DNA from: Sipunculus nudus
Taxonomy: Eukaryota > Annelida > Sipuncula > Golfingiida > Sipunculidae
DNA length: 64,000 nt
NCBI GenBank assembly: GCA_026874595.1
Contig: CM049306.1
Location: 83,542,142-83,606,141 of the forward strand
Reading direction: 5' to 3'
The first letter of the stretch is position 1. Each line of letters starts with the position of its first letter. Of this stretch, positions 1 to 12,246 are shown one piece after another. The notes beneath the pieces are model-generated. The model was not told where the DNA came from, ran no database searches, and saw only the letters and a list, made by a program, of their open reading frames with translations. Made by a program: the position numbers and the translations under genes.

Positions 1-1457
1 ATAAAGAAACTGAAGTTTGCCATTTTTTCCGGGTCTTGAATGATCTTCAACCACAACTGAATGTCTTCAGTCCAATTAATTCCTGCTCCAATGCTTTCAG
101 TGTCCAAGGTGTACCCCATGGTGGCACCACGGGGCTGCAGCAACAACGCTGATTTCTGTCCGACAGGCACTCGCTGTGCTGTTGGGACTAAGCCAACTCA
201 ATTCTATTCTCGGCGTCATCTTCAAAAGTAAAGAGATACAAAATATTATAAGAAATATATTCTCTGGATATTTTATCTGTTATGAATATTCTTGTAAAGA
301 AAATCAAACAAATTCAATCTTGTAACATCACCTGTAAAAAAGAATATGTACTTTTTGAATTCATGTATACCAGACAAATTCAGTCTTAAAACATCACCTG
401 CAATAAGGATATAATATCATAAGAAATATGTTGTATGGCATATTTACATGTTATCAATATTACAGTGACATGTATAAGCTTTCAAGCTTTACACATCTGT
501 TACCATTAACAGGATGCTTCAATGTAAGTTGTGTATTCAACTTATAAGGTTGACTTTGTGTATTGATTTAAAATGCTGTCCCCACATGTAAAACTGAAAC
601 TAAAGTTCCTGTAAACTATCTCTTAGGAGGTAAAATTTAGCATTCAAAATTTCCAGCTTATTAAAAAACTGCATATGGAAGACAAATCCTGTGTATTATC
701 TGCATTATCGCTTGTAAATAAGTTGTGGATGTTACAACAGATCAGGGTATAATCTGGAAGTTGTTTAAGCTCAGCCTCATTGGATAGCATAGTTTTTCTT
801 TGAAATCTTACTCAGAGGCCGTACCTCATACGGAAATCAAAGCTCAGTACTATCCTAGTTACACAGAAATGCAACATTGTCATTAACCACCAGCACTCAA
901 ACACATAAGAGATGTCGGGGCTCCCAATCTTCCATTGTAAATACCTGTGAGATTTGATGCGTCATCAGATGTTAACATCAAGAAAAGATACCTTATCACT
1001 GTCACCATGGAAACTGCTGCAGCTGTGTGGTATGTCCCAGTCTGCAGTTACTGCTTAGGATTTATTCTATATAAATTCTGACTGCACATGAATTCTACAG
1101 TGTAAACCAATACAACTACTGAAGTAACTAGCCATATAATTTGATCTATAGATCAAAGAAACAGGGATGGCCTGCAGCGATGTGGCTATTCCAAGTATAA
1201 CTCAACAACAGTAACGTTTCCCATGTGTGGATTTTATAACTGGAAACATTATACCAGATGTGATGGTATAAACAATGCCTGCATACACTTGGGGATCAAG
1301 TGACCATATGTGTAATGAAGCCCTGCTGCTGGAGTCTTACTGTGACAATAAAATAAATCAAATGACAGAGGTTTGAGTCCCTTTGCTAATTGGAACAATG
1401 GCTCTTCGAACAATGACCAATGATAATAAGTTTAGCTAATGTGTCCATAGCAAGATA
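1..1457. other. Non-coding stretch, nothing recognised
   Basis: No coding frame, hairpin, terminal repeat or tandem array that I can support. The sequence is AT-rich and of ordinary complexity. It ends where a CAGT-ended MITE begins. Confidence 0.6.
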
Positions 1458-1635
1458 CAGTAAAACCTGGCTAAAAAGAACATCTGAAGGACTGACTAAA
1501 AGTGGTTTTAATTCACAGGTGGTCTTATAAGACAGGTCAGTTAGAACTTATATGAATGTGTTTGGTTCACTATAGGGAGATCTTAATAGACAGTTGGTCT
1601 TATTAGATAGGTGGTCTTTCAGACAGGTTCCACTG
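1458..1635. mobile_element. pogo/Tigger-like MITE (178 bp, TA target site)
   Basis: A complete miniature inverted-repeat element. It starts CAGTAAAACCTG and ends CAGGTTCCACTG, so the terminal 12 bases are inverted copies with two mismatches. It is flanked on both sides by TA (1456-1457 and 1636-1637). CAGT ends with a TA target duplication are the hallmark of the pogo/Tigger branch of the Tc1/mariner superfamily. The interior repeats a GGTCTTATTAGACAG-like motif several times, at about 1520-1540, 1575-1597 and 1605-1628. There is no coding capacity, so it would need a transposase supplied in trans. The family assignment rests on the terminal bases and on resemblance to the fragment at 12247. 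Confidence 0.75.
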
Positions 1636-2138
1636 TACATTCTCAATAAAAGATAAACAAGGGTCATCATTTGTACCTTATCAATTCTAAATTGTATTAT
1701 CTGTAGCTACGAAAGTAGACAGATAAGTTGTTGGGCATAGAATGTAGGCTCTGGTAATTAAGTCACCTGGATTAACACCATTGCCAGAGGGGTACTGGAG
1801 CTGGTTATACAATATGTAACTTCCCTCCATGCAGACCAGAGAACAGTGCCAGCAGATAATTAAATAAGTCTCTGTTGCCAAGTGTCATTTGCTTACTATT
1901 GATACTGTAAACTACTGTGGCCTGTCACACCCATGTGACTGACTGGCAGATATACAGAAACCATCCAGATCAGTGACGCCTTGTTGGTTTTCATTAGAGC
2001 CGTGACTGGCGGCAATCATTCAAATGGCTCATTTCTGAGCTTCAGTTGCCTCTTTAGTTTAGAGCTCTACTGATCATATTCACTTGCACTTTTCAGACTT
2101 CCATCTTATTTTTTTATTATACCTTGAATATTGACAGG
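1636..2138. other. Non-coding stretch, nothing recognised
   Basis: AT-rich sequence between the MITE and the start of the tandem duplication. A 64-codon minus-strand frame at 1687-1881 has no recognisable content and is treated as chance. Confidence 0.55.
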
Positions 2139-3975
2139 TTGACATTTTTGCACTGTATATTCAAGAAATTTCAAAATATATGCTGTATACACGCTAGAAA
2201 ATTTCTCAAAAATTCTTCAATCAGATAAAAAAGATCCAGAATTATATAGCATTACAGAACATAATAGGATGAAAAATGGGTAGAATAAATGTGAAACATT
2301 GATTGATATTTATAAGATAAACAGGAAGAATATATCAATAAAACTTCTCTTGATCATTCGAAATGCTTGAGGACGTATTAGGACATGCCAAGATGAACAA
2401 CCTGAAAATGGTAAGCGTCAGCCCACACATTTCGTGGGAGTATGGTGACTGTAATAAACTAAGATCAACCAAGAAAATCCTCTCACTATTTTTATGTTTG
2501 GCTTCTCAGTCTGCTGTTAGTTTTTTCTATGAGCTGCAGTTCAATCATCTTCTGCTATATCTGCTTTCATTATGTCCTGACACGTCTGAATCTGCTAGAC
2601 TTATCTTTACTTCCTGTTCAATTGATGCCATGGTGCTCACTTGTATTAATACCAATTATATAACATTAAAGTAAGATCCTTCATGTGATCTTGGGTTTAG
2701 AACAAGTGGCAAGAGGGAGGATTTGCAGGTAGCTGAGAGATTTACACCAGGATAACACAGGGAATTATGTAAACAGATAAATTATCAAACATATAATTTA
2801 CTCTTCACTGATGTCATTCTGGTTTTAGGTATCAGGCTTGGAATGAATGTGTTTGAAAACATTATACTGTTAAAATGATGTAATCTTCAAATAAATAATA
2901 ACAATACCCATTGTTTAAAACCCTCCCCCCTTCCAGAAGTCACTGAAATAAATAGGTTGCATTTTCTCCTGCAAAGATATGTCACATCCATATGTCACAT
3001 CCATTTTTTTTCTTGAATATCAACAGAGAAGGTGCCACTGCCACCGATTTCTGCCTTGGTTCTAAAACTAGGGGCCAAGAAATAATTTGAAGTTGACATT
3101 AAAATATCTTTTACATAACTGAGGGTGATACTAAATCATAATCAAGCAAACTCCTCAGTGACATCAATGCCTCAGAGATGTCAGTTTTTGTTCCTGAAGT
3201 GTTATGGGTCCTAAAGAAAGGGTATCATTTTCTACATTTTCCTTAATTCCTGAGAAATGTGAAATTATTTTGGACTTTCATGAAAGGTCTATATTACAGC
3301 ACAATCAATCAGATTGTCACCAGTGAATTCCGCAGATGAACTGGGCCCGAGCAAAACCTGTCCAAGATGAATCTAACCTTAGTGACTTGCACCTGTTTCA
3401 ATGCAAGAAATAGTAAAATGCTAGTTAAAATGTTATATGTTTCATATGGAAAGTGTTAAAATTTCTTTGGCAGTTAAATCTTGAATTCATGCATTCACCA
3501 TAATAGTCCAAGTTGTTAAAAGGGACATAATCAGGAGCAATATTATGCCTATTCTTTCATACTTTCAGTCAGTTTAGCTTTGCCTGTGGGTAAACACAGT
3601 TCATGGGTGTCTGTTTACCATTACAAGGCTGTGTGACCAGAGGTCCAATTGTGAGCCTTAACAGGCACTGTTTCAGCCAGCGGAAACATGTGTTACATTT
3701 TTTGGGCTAGGTCAGTCAGTTCATCTCCTGATTGCATGATGTGACTGGGCGATGCATGCGCTGTGTTTATGTTGACACCTTTGATCTCGCCTGGTCCACT
3801 GTTTTAACACTTGTTTACAGGAGTAAGCAAACTGTTTCAGGGCAATATTTTGGAAGGTACAAATTTATTGTAAAGGGAAGAATCTACTTTTTGTGTAAAT
3901 TCAGCATGCTTTATAGGTGATTGGGCCCCTTTAAATTGATAAAACAAAGTCAAAAACACCATAAAAAATAAATGG
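2139..3975 (+). repeat. Tandem segmental duplication, copy 1 (long form)
   Basis: The first of two adjacent direct copies. Both start with the motif ttgacatttttgcactgtat and run colinearly to a shared tail, ctttaaa/ttgataaaacaaagtc at about 3929-3952. Shared blocks are 2139-2429, about 2739-3002, about 3375-3506 and about 3917-3965. Three blocks are present here and absent from copy 2: about 2430-2738, 3003-3374 and about 3507-3916. Shared blocks look roughly 85% identical by eye. No coding function is evident; a 103-codon frame at 2363-2674 crosses a block boundary and is probably chance. Confidence 0.85.
2976..3003 (+). repeat. Short tandem repeat of atgtcacatcc (two copies)
   Basis: The motif atatgtcacatcc occurs twice in a row. 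The same doubled motif recurs in degenerate form at about 4505-4531 in duplication copy 2, so it predates the segmental duplication. Confidence 0.7.
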
Positions 3976-4740
3976 TTGACATTTTTGCACTGTATATTCA
4001 AGAAATATCAATAGGTGCTGTATACACATTAGAAAGATTCTCAAAGATTTTTAAATCAGAAAAAAAGATCTAGAATTAGCATTAGAGAACATAACAGGAT
4101 GAAAAATGGGTAGAATAAATGTAGAACACTGATTGATATTTCTACAATAGACATGAAGTATATATCAATAAAACTTCTCTTAATCATTTGAAATGCTTGA
4201 AGAAAAAGGACTTATTAGGACATGCCAAGATAAAAAACCTGAAAATGGAAAGCATCAGCCCACACCAGGATTTATACCAGGATAACACAGGGCATAAAGA
4301 AAACAGATAAATTATCAAACATGTCATCTACTCTTCACTGATGTCAATCTGTTTTTAAGGTATCAGGCTATGAATGATGGTATTTGAAAACATTATACTA
4401 TTTCAATGATGAAATCTTTGAATAAATAATAACAATTTCCATTGTTTAAAACCCTCCCCCCTCCAGAAGTCACAGAAAAAAAAGGTTGCATTTTCTCCTG
4501 TTAGGATATGTCACATCCATATATCACATCCAACCTTAGTGACACCTGTTTCAATGTAATAACTGGTATAATGCTAGTTAAAAGTAATTAAATGTTGTAT
4601 ATGGAAAAAGTTCAAAATTTCGTTGGCAGTTAAATCTTGAATCCATGCATTCACCAAAATGGTGAGTCCTTTAAACTGATAAAACAGAGTCTAGACCACC
4701 ATTAAATGAGTTCATATGAATTCCTCAAAAATAAATGATG
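3976..4740 (+). repeat. Tandem segmental duplication, copy 2 (short form)
   Basis: A direct copy of 2139-3975 lying immediately downstream, but only about 765 bp long because three blocks of roughly 310, 372 and 410 bp are missing. The junctions lie near 4267, 4531 and 4662. The missing blocks do not start with GT and end with AG, so splicing followed by retro-insertion is not supported. Either copy 2 lost these blocks or copy 1 gained them after the duplication. Confidence 0.85.
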
Positions 4741-6677
4741 GCTCCCTGAAATTTCACACTTAAAAACTTTAAAGACTGGCTTGAAAAGGTCACTGACCCA
4801 GTTCCTGAAGAAAATTGAGAGCAAGTTTGAAACATGTCAGAAAAAGAGAAGAAAAGGTGTACAGGGCAAATCACCTTCCTTCCTTACAATTCAATTGGAT
4901 GTTCCTGTGAAAATGCCATGAAATGAAAGTGTAAAGGCTATCAGATCCCTAACCAATCAAATCTATCAAACTAGAAAGCTCAGACTGTCACTCATTTATT
5001 ACACTTAACACAGCTGTGCGAAGGAAGTGGAAACCAAGTACAATATCTTAGGGTAAAATCTGGATAACATGCTAATTTCCTGGAGAAAAGGATGACAGTG
5101 CCAATTTGTCACTGCTGTGGTTTTCTGCCAAACATGGCTTCAATTGATTGTTCAATCTAAAAATACTGCCATTGAAGCCTGGCTCATACATCAAATAAAC
5201 AGATTAAGTGTAGCAGCTTAGGTGAAGCCACATAATCAGATGTGTACCAGCAGGAATGACAAAAAAAAATCTCACACAAATGTGAAAATGAAAGAGCTGA
5301 AGATTATAATTTACTACAATACACCCTGAATCAACAGGTAATGGTTCTGACTTTTCAAAAAAGAACCTGCACTTCATTTCCACAAATAACCTGAGTGGAT
5401 GAGTCAGAAAGTTTTAAATACACAAATAAAAATGTTTCAACAGATTCCCTTCAAACTATGAGTTAAGTCTTATGTACTGCAGTTTTGTTTTCACATGAAA
5501 ATCAAATAAATATGCTCTCATCGAAAAATTCATGTAGTGTTATAGTTTTTTAGAGTCTGGTTTATGTATTTCACATATAACAAGTATTAAAGCAATATGA
5601 ATATCACTGCTTTTTTAATTTTGAAAATTTAAATTATAAATAAATTTGTTTATAATAAGAGATATAACCAAAAATATCATGAATTACATAAAAGAAAATC
5701 AGATCCTTGCATTCCAAAGGTTTAGCTGACTCTTGCTGACAAAATTAAAGATCAGTAGGGGTCAAAAGGTTCAACTGGTAAAGATCAAAATACCTGTTTA
5801 ACATGAGGTTCTCAATAAAAACAGTGCAAAAATCTGACAATATTTTGTTAAAATATATTTTGACTTGGCCATTTATGGACGACCTTCAAGAAATAAAAAT
5901 CTTCTCATCATCAGCTGCTTGGCTTAATTTGATTGTGATGGGTATGTGCTTAAAAGATTCCGCACACATGGACCCAGTGAAGCCCAAAACACCTTCTATA
6001 ATGTTAAGGGGATGGGTGGCTGCCAAAAGACCATGTTGGCCTGAGGTTTGCTGAGAGTTTCTTTGGCTGTTAAAGTGATGATATTACAGTGACTGGCAGC
6101 CATAGTCTTGTTTTTTTCCCAGGGATACAGCAAGGGAACATGCTCTGAAAATTTAGATTTTCTTCACACTAATCCATCAAGATTTCTTAATGCATCACAG
6201 CAGATAGCTTATACACATTAGTCCTTCAACTGACAGGAATCTATGCAATATTGAATGTTAAGATCTTTCACATTACCCATAATATCAACACGTGTTCTGT
6301 TTATACATCTGCATTTAGTGGGTACCCAAAATAGCAGCTCCTATGGGTGGTTTTGAGAAACAGGGAGAAATAAACCTTTAATCTGAGACAGCATCCAGAC
6401 AAGAATGCAGAATGAATGGACAAATATTGACATAGTTTAGAGTGGAATACCACTTTTTCTGGACCATACTCAAATCCTCATATTATGGTTGGGTACACAC
6501 CATGAGAGATTCAAGTGAGTTAAACAATTCAATGCATCCTGAAGCACAGAAAATCTCAGTCTGAAAACAAAAGCCTTGGTTATGAAGATTTGAACATGTT
6601 TTGCAAATTCATCTGTTTAACTAAAGAGTTACAGTATGCAGTGTAATACTAGGTGCAGTGTAATATTCTGAGTGAAC
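4741..6677. other. Non-coding stretch, nothing recognised
   Basis: No repeat structure or gene that I can support. The 83-codon frame at 5803-6054 starts with ATG but resembles no family I know, and no promoter or splice context stands out. Confidence 0.5.
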
Positions 6678-6959
6678 CAATTGAGAGACCTATAGGTCAT
6701 GACACTCAGCTGACTAGGAAGAGATTCACAAAATGAATTTTTGTAGATGGTATCCCAATTCAACTGTAGAATTAAAGTTCTTCAAATCAAAAAGTTTCAT
6801 GATAATATGTCCAGACATTCCAATTAAATCTAGCCTTTTGTATGCAGTCAGCTGACCTAAAAATGACCATGCAAAATTTTTAAGGACATCCCTGGATAAG
6901 TAAAGTTTTGTACCCTGTCTGACTGTCTGGGTGCTAAAAATGTTTTTGACCTTTAATAT

Positions 6960-6974
6960 AGGTCACCATGACCT
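6960..6974. promoter_or_regulatory. Perfect estrogen-response-element-type palindrome in a family C core
   Basis: AGGTCA CCA TGACCT, two inverted half-sites three bases apart. This exactly matches the consensus ERE (IR3). It lies within the mobile-element core repeat, so it may be part of the element rather than a host control site. Function is not shown. Confidence 0.45.
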
Positions 6975-7188
6975 AATTTCAGATTTCTATGGAGATTGCC
7001 CCAGATGTTTTAGCAATTAGCATGTAAAATATTGGTCACCCAGACTTAATTTCAGGTTTCCATTGAGACTGCCTAAGACTTCCCTATATATTACATTGGA
7101 CCATTCTAGAGCTAGCAGATAGAATTTGTGCCCATCTGATTTCAGGGTGCTAAAAATCATGTTTTTGGCCAACAAGTTCACAGAATAT

Positions 7189-7203
7189 AGGTCACCATGA
7201 CCT
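7189..7203. promoter_or_regulatory. Second perfect ERE-type palindrome in a family C core
   Basis: AGGTCA CCA TGACCT again, in the next well-preserved core repeat. The cores at 7034, 7332 and 8325 have decayed versions; 8325-8339 reads AGGTTA CAG TGACCT, one base off. Confidence 0.45.
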
Positions 7204-7434
7204 AATTTTGGTTTCCATGCAGATTTTTACCAAGGACCTGCCTGAATGTCATTGCCAAATGGATACAATTTGTGCCCCGTCTGAATATTGGTGCTCAAAA
7301 TCATGTTTTCAGCCTGGAGTTTGCAAAATATAGTTTACCATGACCTTATTTCAGGTTTCCAAGGAGACTGGCCTAGGACCTCTGTGAATGTACAGTTAGA
7401 AGTTTCTAGGTCTAATGGTAATGATATGAGCTTT

Positions 7435-8290
7435 GTTAACAGTAAACTGCTTCATCTGAAGGTCTCGAAAATAGAGAAAATTAAAAAAAGCATCCGATAT
7501 GGGGACGCAAACTCTGCGGGGCAGTTAGTGTTCAAAGTTGGTGCCTTAGAATGTCAATTAACCATGCCCTTCCCCTTGTTTTATGCGCCTAAATAATATT
7601 TCCCTTTATAATATCAGTTACACTATTACTTTTGTTTACTCGATAGGCCAAATAAGGAAACGTTCAGGCGTTGTCACCAGCACATGCGTTAGACATTTTC
7701 ACTCACGTCACGTACTTGTGGCAAATAGTGCTAAAAGATACTGCCCTGTAACACTAGCCATTACTTTATATCAAGTTTGTACTGCCTAATTGTATATCAA
7801 TGACCATGCTAAATGTTCAGTTACTACCCCCTTTCAGGGGACATTTCGTGGCGTAACGTAATTGTCGCCTATGATGTAATGGTTCATGCTTGACAGATAG
7901 CCGTCACATGCAACAAGTGCAAGTGGTAAAATATGCTATAAAAACCCATTCCAGGGTTAGAGGTTATATTTATGCTTGGATTTACACCAAAAATGAACTT
8001 CGTCAACACCTTCACTATAACAGCCTATATGATAAATTTCAATAACATCAATTAAACTGTCTCCAGATATTGTCTGGACATACACACACACAGATCAAGT
8101 GAAAACAATAACCCTGCTTCGCACAGTATTAAAATATGCGTTAAAATTAGAAAAAATACAGGCACCACCAGTCTTCAGGAAATGATGAAACACTCCATGA
8201 TCAATATGCATGGAAAGAATCATGGCAATCAATGCATTTGTTAATTATTCAGATAGTGGCACTTTTGTATTAAATTTTAATTATTCCTGG
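7435..8290. other. CpG-richer insert within the family C element
   Basis: A stretch unlike the flanking cores, with CpG dinucleotides and motifs such as cactcacgtcacgtac (7698-7713) and ggcgtaacgtaattgtcgcc (7850-7869). The latter is an imperfect inverted repeat. A TATAAAA box lies at 7937-7943. Two overlapping frames (7288-7596 and 7583-7789) cross it without recognisable content. It may be a later insertion or captured host DNA; I saw no target-site duplication. Confidence 0.4.
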
Positions 8291-8495
8291 GGGTACTTTC
8301 AAGCCCCATAGCTTGGAGGTAGTAGGTTACAGTGACCTTATTTCAGGTTTCAAAAAGATTTTTTTTTTACCTTCATAGGTTTTCAGTTAGAATATTCTAG
8401 GTCCAGTGGTTATGATGGACATACAGACAGCCCGATGGACAGACAAAGAGTGATCGCTATAGCTAAGATGACTTTCAGTCAGCTGAGTTAAAAAT

Positions 8496-11400
8496 TAAAG
8501 AAATGTATGTGTATGTATATGTAAAACATTATTTTTTACTGCAGCAATGATTTAAAAAGAGCCAAGACAAAGAGGCTGGATGGTTTTGGCCTATAAAAAA
8601 CCCAGCGATATATGGTGAGATATAGTGTTACAGTAAAGTGAGATATAGTGGGTTCAGCTGTTAGAAAACTGAGGTGGCACCACCTACATATAATTCAAGT
8701 AACAAGTATGCTTGTCAAAAGATGCTTACAGCTGTAGCAGTTCCTGAGATATTGAAATCAAGATATTATAATAGTATACAAATGCATGAAATTATCTAAT
8801 TTTGGAACCAGCGGAATTTAAAAAATTTTCATGAGGACACAAATTTCACACTCTTACAAATAATGTTGATTGAATCTGCAGTTCCACTATGGTGTAAATA
8901 CTGAGGAACTAGTATTATCTTTTTACTAGTAGTGTGTCATGTGAATAATGAAAATAAAAAGTTGCAAGTTCCTTAGAGACCATATTTGTAGAGACTGATA
9001 TTCAGTGAAGACAACATTTTGCAATTAGTCATGTACTAATTTGAATGCAGTTGACAACATTAAATCCAATAGGCAAAGATAACATGAAAAGTCCCCCTGA
9101 GCTAGTTTCTGCAGCAAACTATCAGAAATCAATACATTTTCATAATCATGTTCCTAATAACTGGAGAATTAATCAAACTTTATGACTGTTTATAGAAATA
9201 TGGACTATTTACATGATTTAGGCGTGATGGCAATAATGATGTCAATTACTCCAGAATGCTAGATTAATATTTTGGTGAGATATGTTGGTACTTTGCCCCA
9301 TTACAACCAATTAAAGGACCATGACCTAATTTTGCCATACTTTATAAAAAAAAAGAAATTATATAGAAGCATGTGAAAAAATGGTTAAAGTGTTAGTTTT
9401 ACAAAACTTGAAAAGCATACCAATAAAAAATTTAAGGTAAATGTTTAGAAAATTTTCATAACTGCAAACAAATCTTTCCCGATATCTCAGGGTCCTATTA
9501 CATATTGGTATTATGCAAAAATAAAATTATTAAAAATTTCTCTACTTAATATTTTGACACTGAAATTTAATTGTTGCTCCAAACACTACAAAATTTACCA
9601 CAACACTGCTGTACATGGTACATGTAGGATATATATTGCTTAGTTCATTTCAAATACTGAGCTGTATTGATATGGATTGACCGTTCATGCTGAACAAAGG
9701 CAAATACCATCATTCCTGTCCTCTCATTAGCAGGTAAACCACTGGTAATTGGGAGAGAGCTTAGTGCGCTGGGGGTATAGAAGATAAATCATATTAATGA
9801 AACTTAATTAGCGACTTCAAAATTCTATACAACAACTATGGCCTGTGCAATGAAATGTGGTACATAATTTATATATAAGTTTTGATGGTTTGTTAAAAAT
9901 AATATATGTACCTTGGCTTATCCAGTGATTAACTTTGTCCTTCCAAAGAATATAAATACTTCTTAAGTCTTTCATCACACTAAAGAATTACTGTGCAATG
10001 GAATAAAATCTGCTTTATTGGCATTTCTGTCAATCAAACTGAATGGAGCTCAAAATGTGGTAAATCTATTTGCATGCAGACAGACCAATTTGTGTGAAAC
10101 CTGGAACAACTAGCTCATTGACTGGAGCATTAGTTAATGCTTGTGTATTTTGCCACTTTATACCATTCATCATTGTGGTTTTACAACCCTGAAATATTTT
10201 TTATCTGAACATTCAATACAGATTTTAGTTGAATTTTCTGTTTAAAATTCTGTCACTCTAACAGACAATAAGCCAACTGGAACAAGTGGTGAAGATGTTG
10301 GACCATCAAATCAGCTTAAGTTTTTGAGCTGGTATCGATAGCAACAAAAACAAATTATAAAAATTATGAAAAAAATGACTAACCTTATTCACTAGAATGA
10401 GGTTTATATTGAGAACAACAAATGTAAGCCAGAGTTCTGATGAGGCTCTGTAGGCTATCACTGTCCTGCTACGAGAGCTATTCACTATCATGGGCTTTGC
10501 CACCAGTGAACAGATCGCAGCCTTGTCCAACTAATTATTGCAACATGCAATTTCTAAGCAGCACCAATGACAGAATGACGACGCCAATTTGTGGTGGTTT
10601 TCTACAAATGGTGCCAGGAAACATATTAGTTCTCCTCTTGATGACATTTGCTAACATTGGACTTGCTGAGAACGGCTATCACCTTGGAACATCTATGGGC
10701 CAATACACCCCATAGACAGAAAGCAAAGTAAAATCATTTGCAGTGCTACCTATATTGAGTAATCACTTGTGCTTTCATTTTTTTTGTGATTTTATAAACA
10801 GCCCCTTATTTCTAGCTGAATGATATATGATTCCCTATTTTCTTTGTAATTAAATGCTAATAACAGAAAATGTTAAAGTCCCTTAGGAAAGCTTGATGCA
10901 TGAATCAACTATTCACTCAGTAATTTCTATTCAATACTACTTTGTCAATAAAATGACGCAAGGCAACACTGATTTAATTGACAAATGAGAATCTTTTACA
11001 GAAATTTATATTGTCTGGATGTTGGGAAAGTGACCTAATTTTCTTAATTTTTCCCTGAATTTTAATTGCATGTTTATAATACATTAACTGCAATCCAGTA
11101 TGGGCACCAAAAACCACTCTTCTTAAACTTGGAAGGTAAATCGTAAGCATAGGAAAAGGGAAAGAAATACTTATTTCTACCTTGAGTAGGTTTTTGTATC
11201 AGTCATAGGAAATTAAACTAGCTCAGCTTCTATCAAGAAGACCATGATCATCTTTGAATTTTTTTTTCTAAGTTGATTATCATTAAGATTTTAAGTTTAA
11301 TTTTTAATTAGCATTATCTCTACTGGCATAGATCTTTTTTCTTTAAATACAGGGTTAGCTCAACACAATTTCCCAGTTTATAGATCTAACTCTGCATTTC

Positions 11401-12244
11401 ATGCTAGATTGCAGCTGGAGTAAATGTCTTAAGAATGTTTAAGCTGGTGCTTATGTTTATCTGAGTCTTTACATGCTGACGTTTCCTCACACAGAGATTG
11501 GCTGTGGTACTATATGTACACATTTTAGGGCTTACTGTAATCCGAGCTCATTACAATAAGTATATTTGTAAAATGTAATCCCTCAGGCTAGGACAAATTC
11601 TTACCATACTTACAAAATTTGATTCAGTTGGTTGCGATAAACTACCGATGGAAATTGCCTGTAACATACATCAGTGCTGATGCCTCCTTTGCATGTAGTA
11701 CAAAGACCTATTCCTTATACACATATGTACATGCTTACAGCAGGCTCTAAACACTTGTTGATATATTTAGCTTGGTTGTCCGTTTTTTTTTATATCATCA
11801 TATGACATAAAAGAGACAGCTATGAATAGATTCCATTGTTTGTATGATAGCAGGTAAACAGTCCTTGCCACTTGTTACTCTACATAATTATAATTAGCAT
11901 GTTTTATGGGATGTTATCAGAGTCTTCCCTTTGTTGTTTTATATATGATTCAAACAAGCACTGTGACTGGTGCCAGTTTTGGCATGACAGCTCAGCTAGC
12001 AGCCATGGATGTCTCCATGCTGCATGAGGCAAGGCTCTTGTAACTAATGGAGGGATTTCTCACTTGTCACCAGTGAAGGAGTATTGTAGAACCAGCTTAA
12101 TCAGTCTGTACTCCTCCAGGACACACTAATAACTAACTGGCAGGCTCTCTCTAAATCCAATGCATTGTTCTGTCACTCTCTGCTGACCTGAATCTTGATG
12201 TTCAGGCAGATTTTAAGTACATGACATCACTGTCCTACTAATTG
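8496..12244. other. Non-coding stretch, nothing recognised
   Basis: About 3.7 kb with no repeat array or element end that I can support. The 91-codon ATG frame at 10440-10715 lies in slightly GC-richer sequence and includes a hydrophobic run (GNILVLLLMTFANIGL), but it matches no family I know. Confidence 0.5.
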
Positions 12245-12246
12245 TA

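Larger units (their letters stand above)
6678..8495 (+). mobile_element. Helitron-like non-autonomous element, family C (copy 1, interrupted)
   Basis: The 5' end carries a 12-bp palindrome, GACCTATAGGTC (6687-6698), followed by ACTCAGCTGAC (6704-6714). Core repeats of about 145-155 bp follow; each has a 'ggtcaccatgacctaattt(c)aggtttcca' motif, marked at 6960, 7034, 7189 and 7332, with a last core at 8325. A degenerate GGAC/AGAC microsatellite (8415-8445) leads to a 3' hairpin at 8461-8489: 13-nt arms agctaagatgact and agtcagctgagtt, loop ttc, then AAAAATT. GTCAGCTGAGT (8478-8488) is the exact inverse of the 5' motif. This architecture matches pearl-like / HINE-type elements. About 850 bp (7435-8290) is not core sequence. 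No protein is encoded. Confidence 0.7.

Noticed and set aside
2430-3916. Blocks missing from the second duplicate read as introns lost by retroposition
   Set aside because: The block boundaries are not GT..AG on the plus strand, and there is no poly-A tail or open reading frame across the joined blocks.
10440-10715. 91-codon ATG frame with a hydrophobic run
   Set aside because: No similarity to any family I know, no supporting splice or promoter signals; chance frames of this size are expected in 64 kb.
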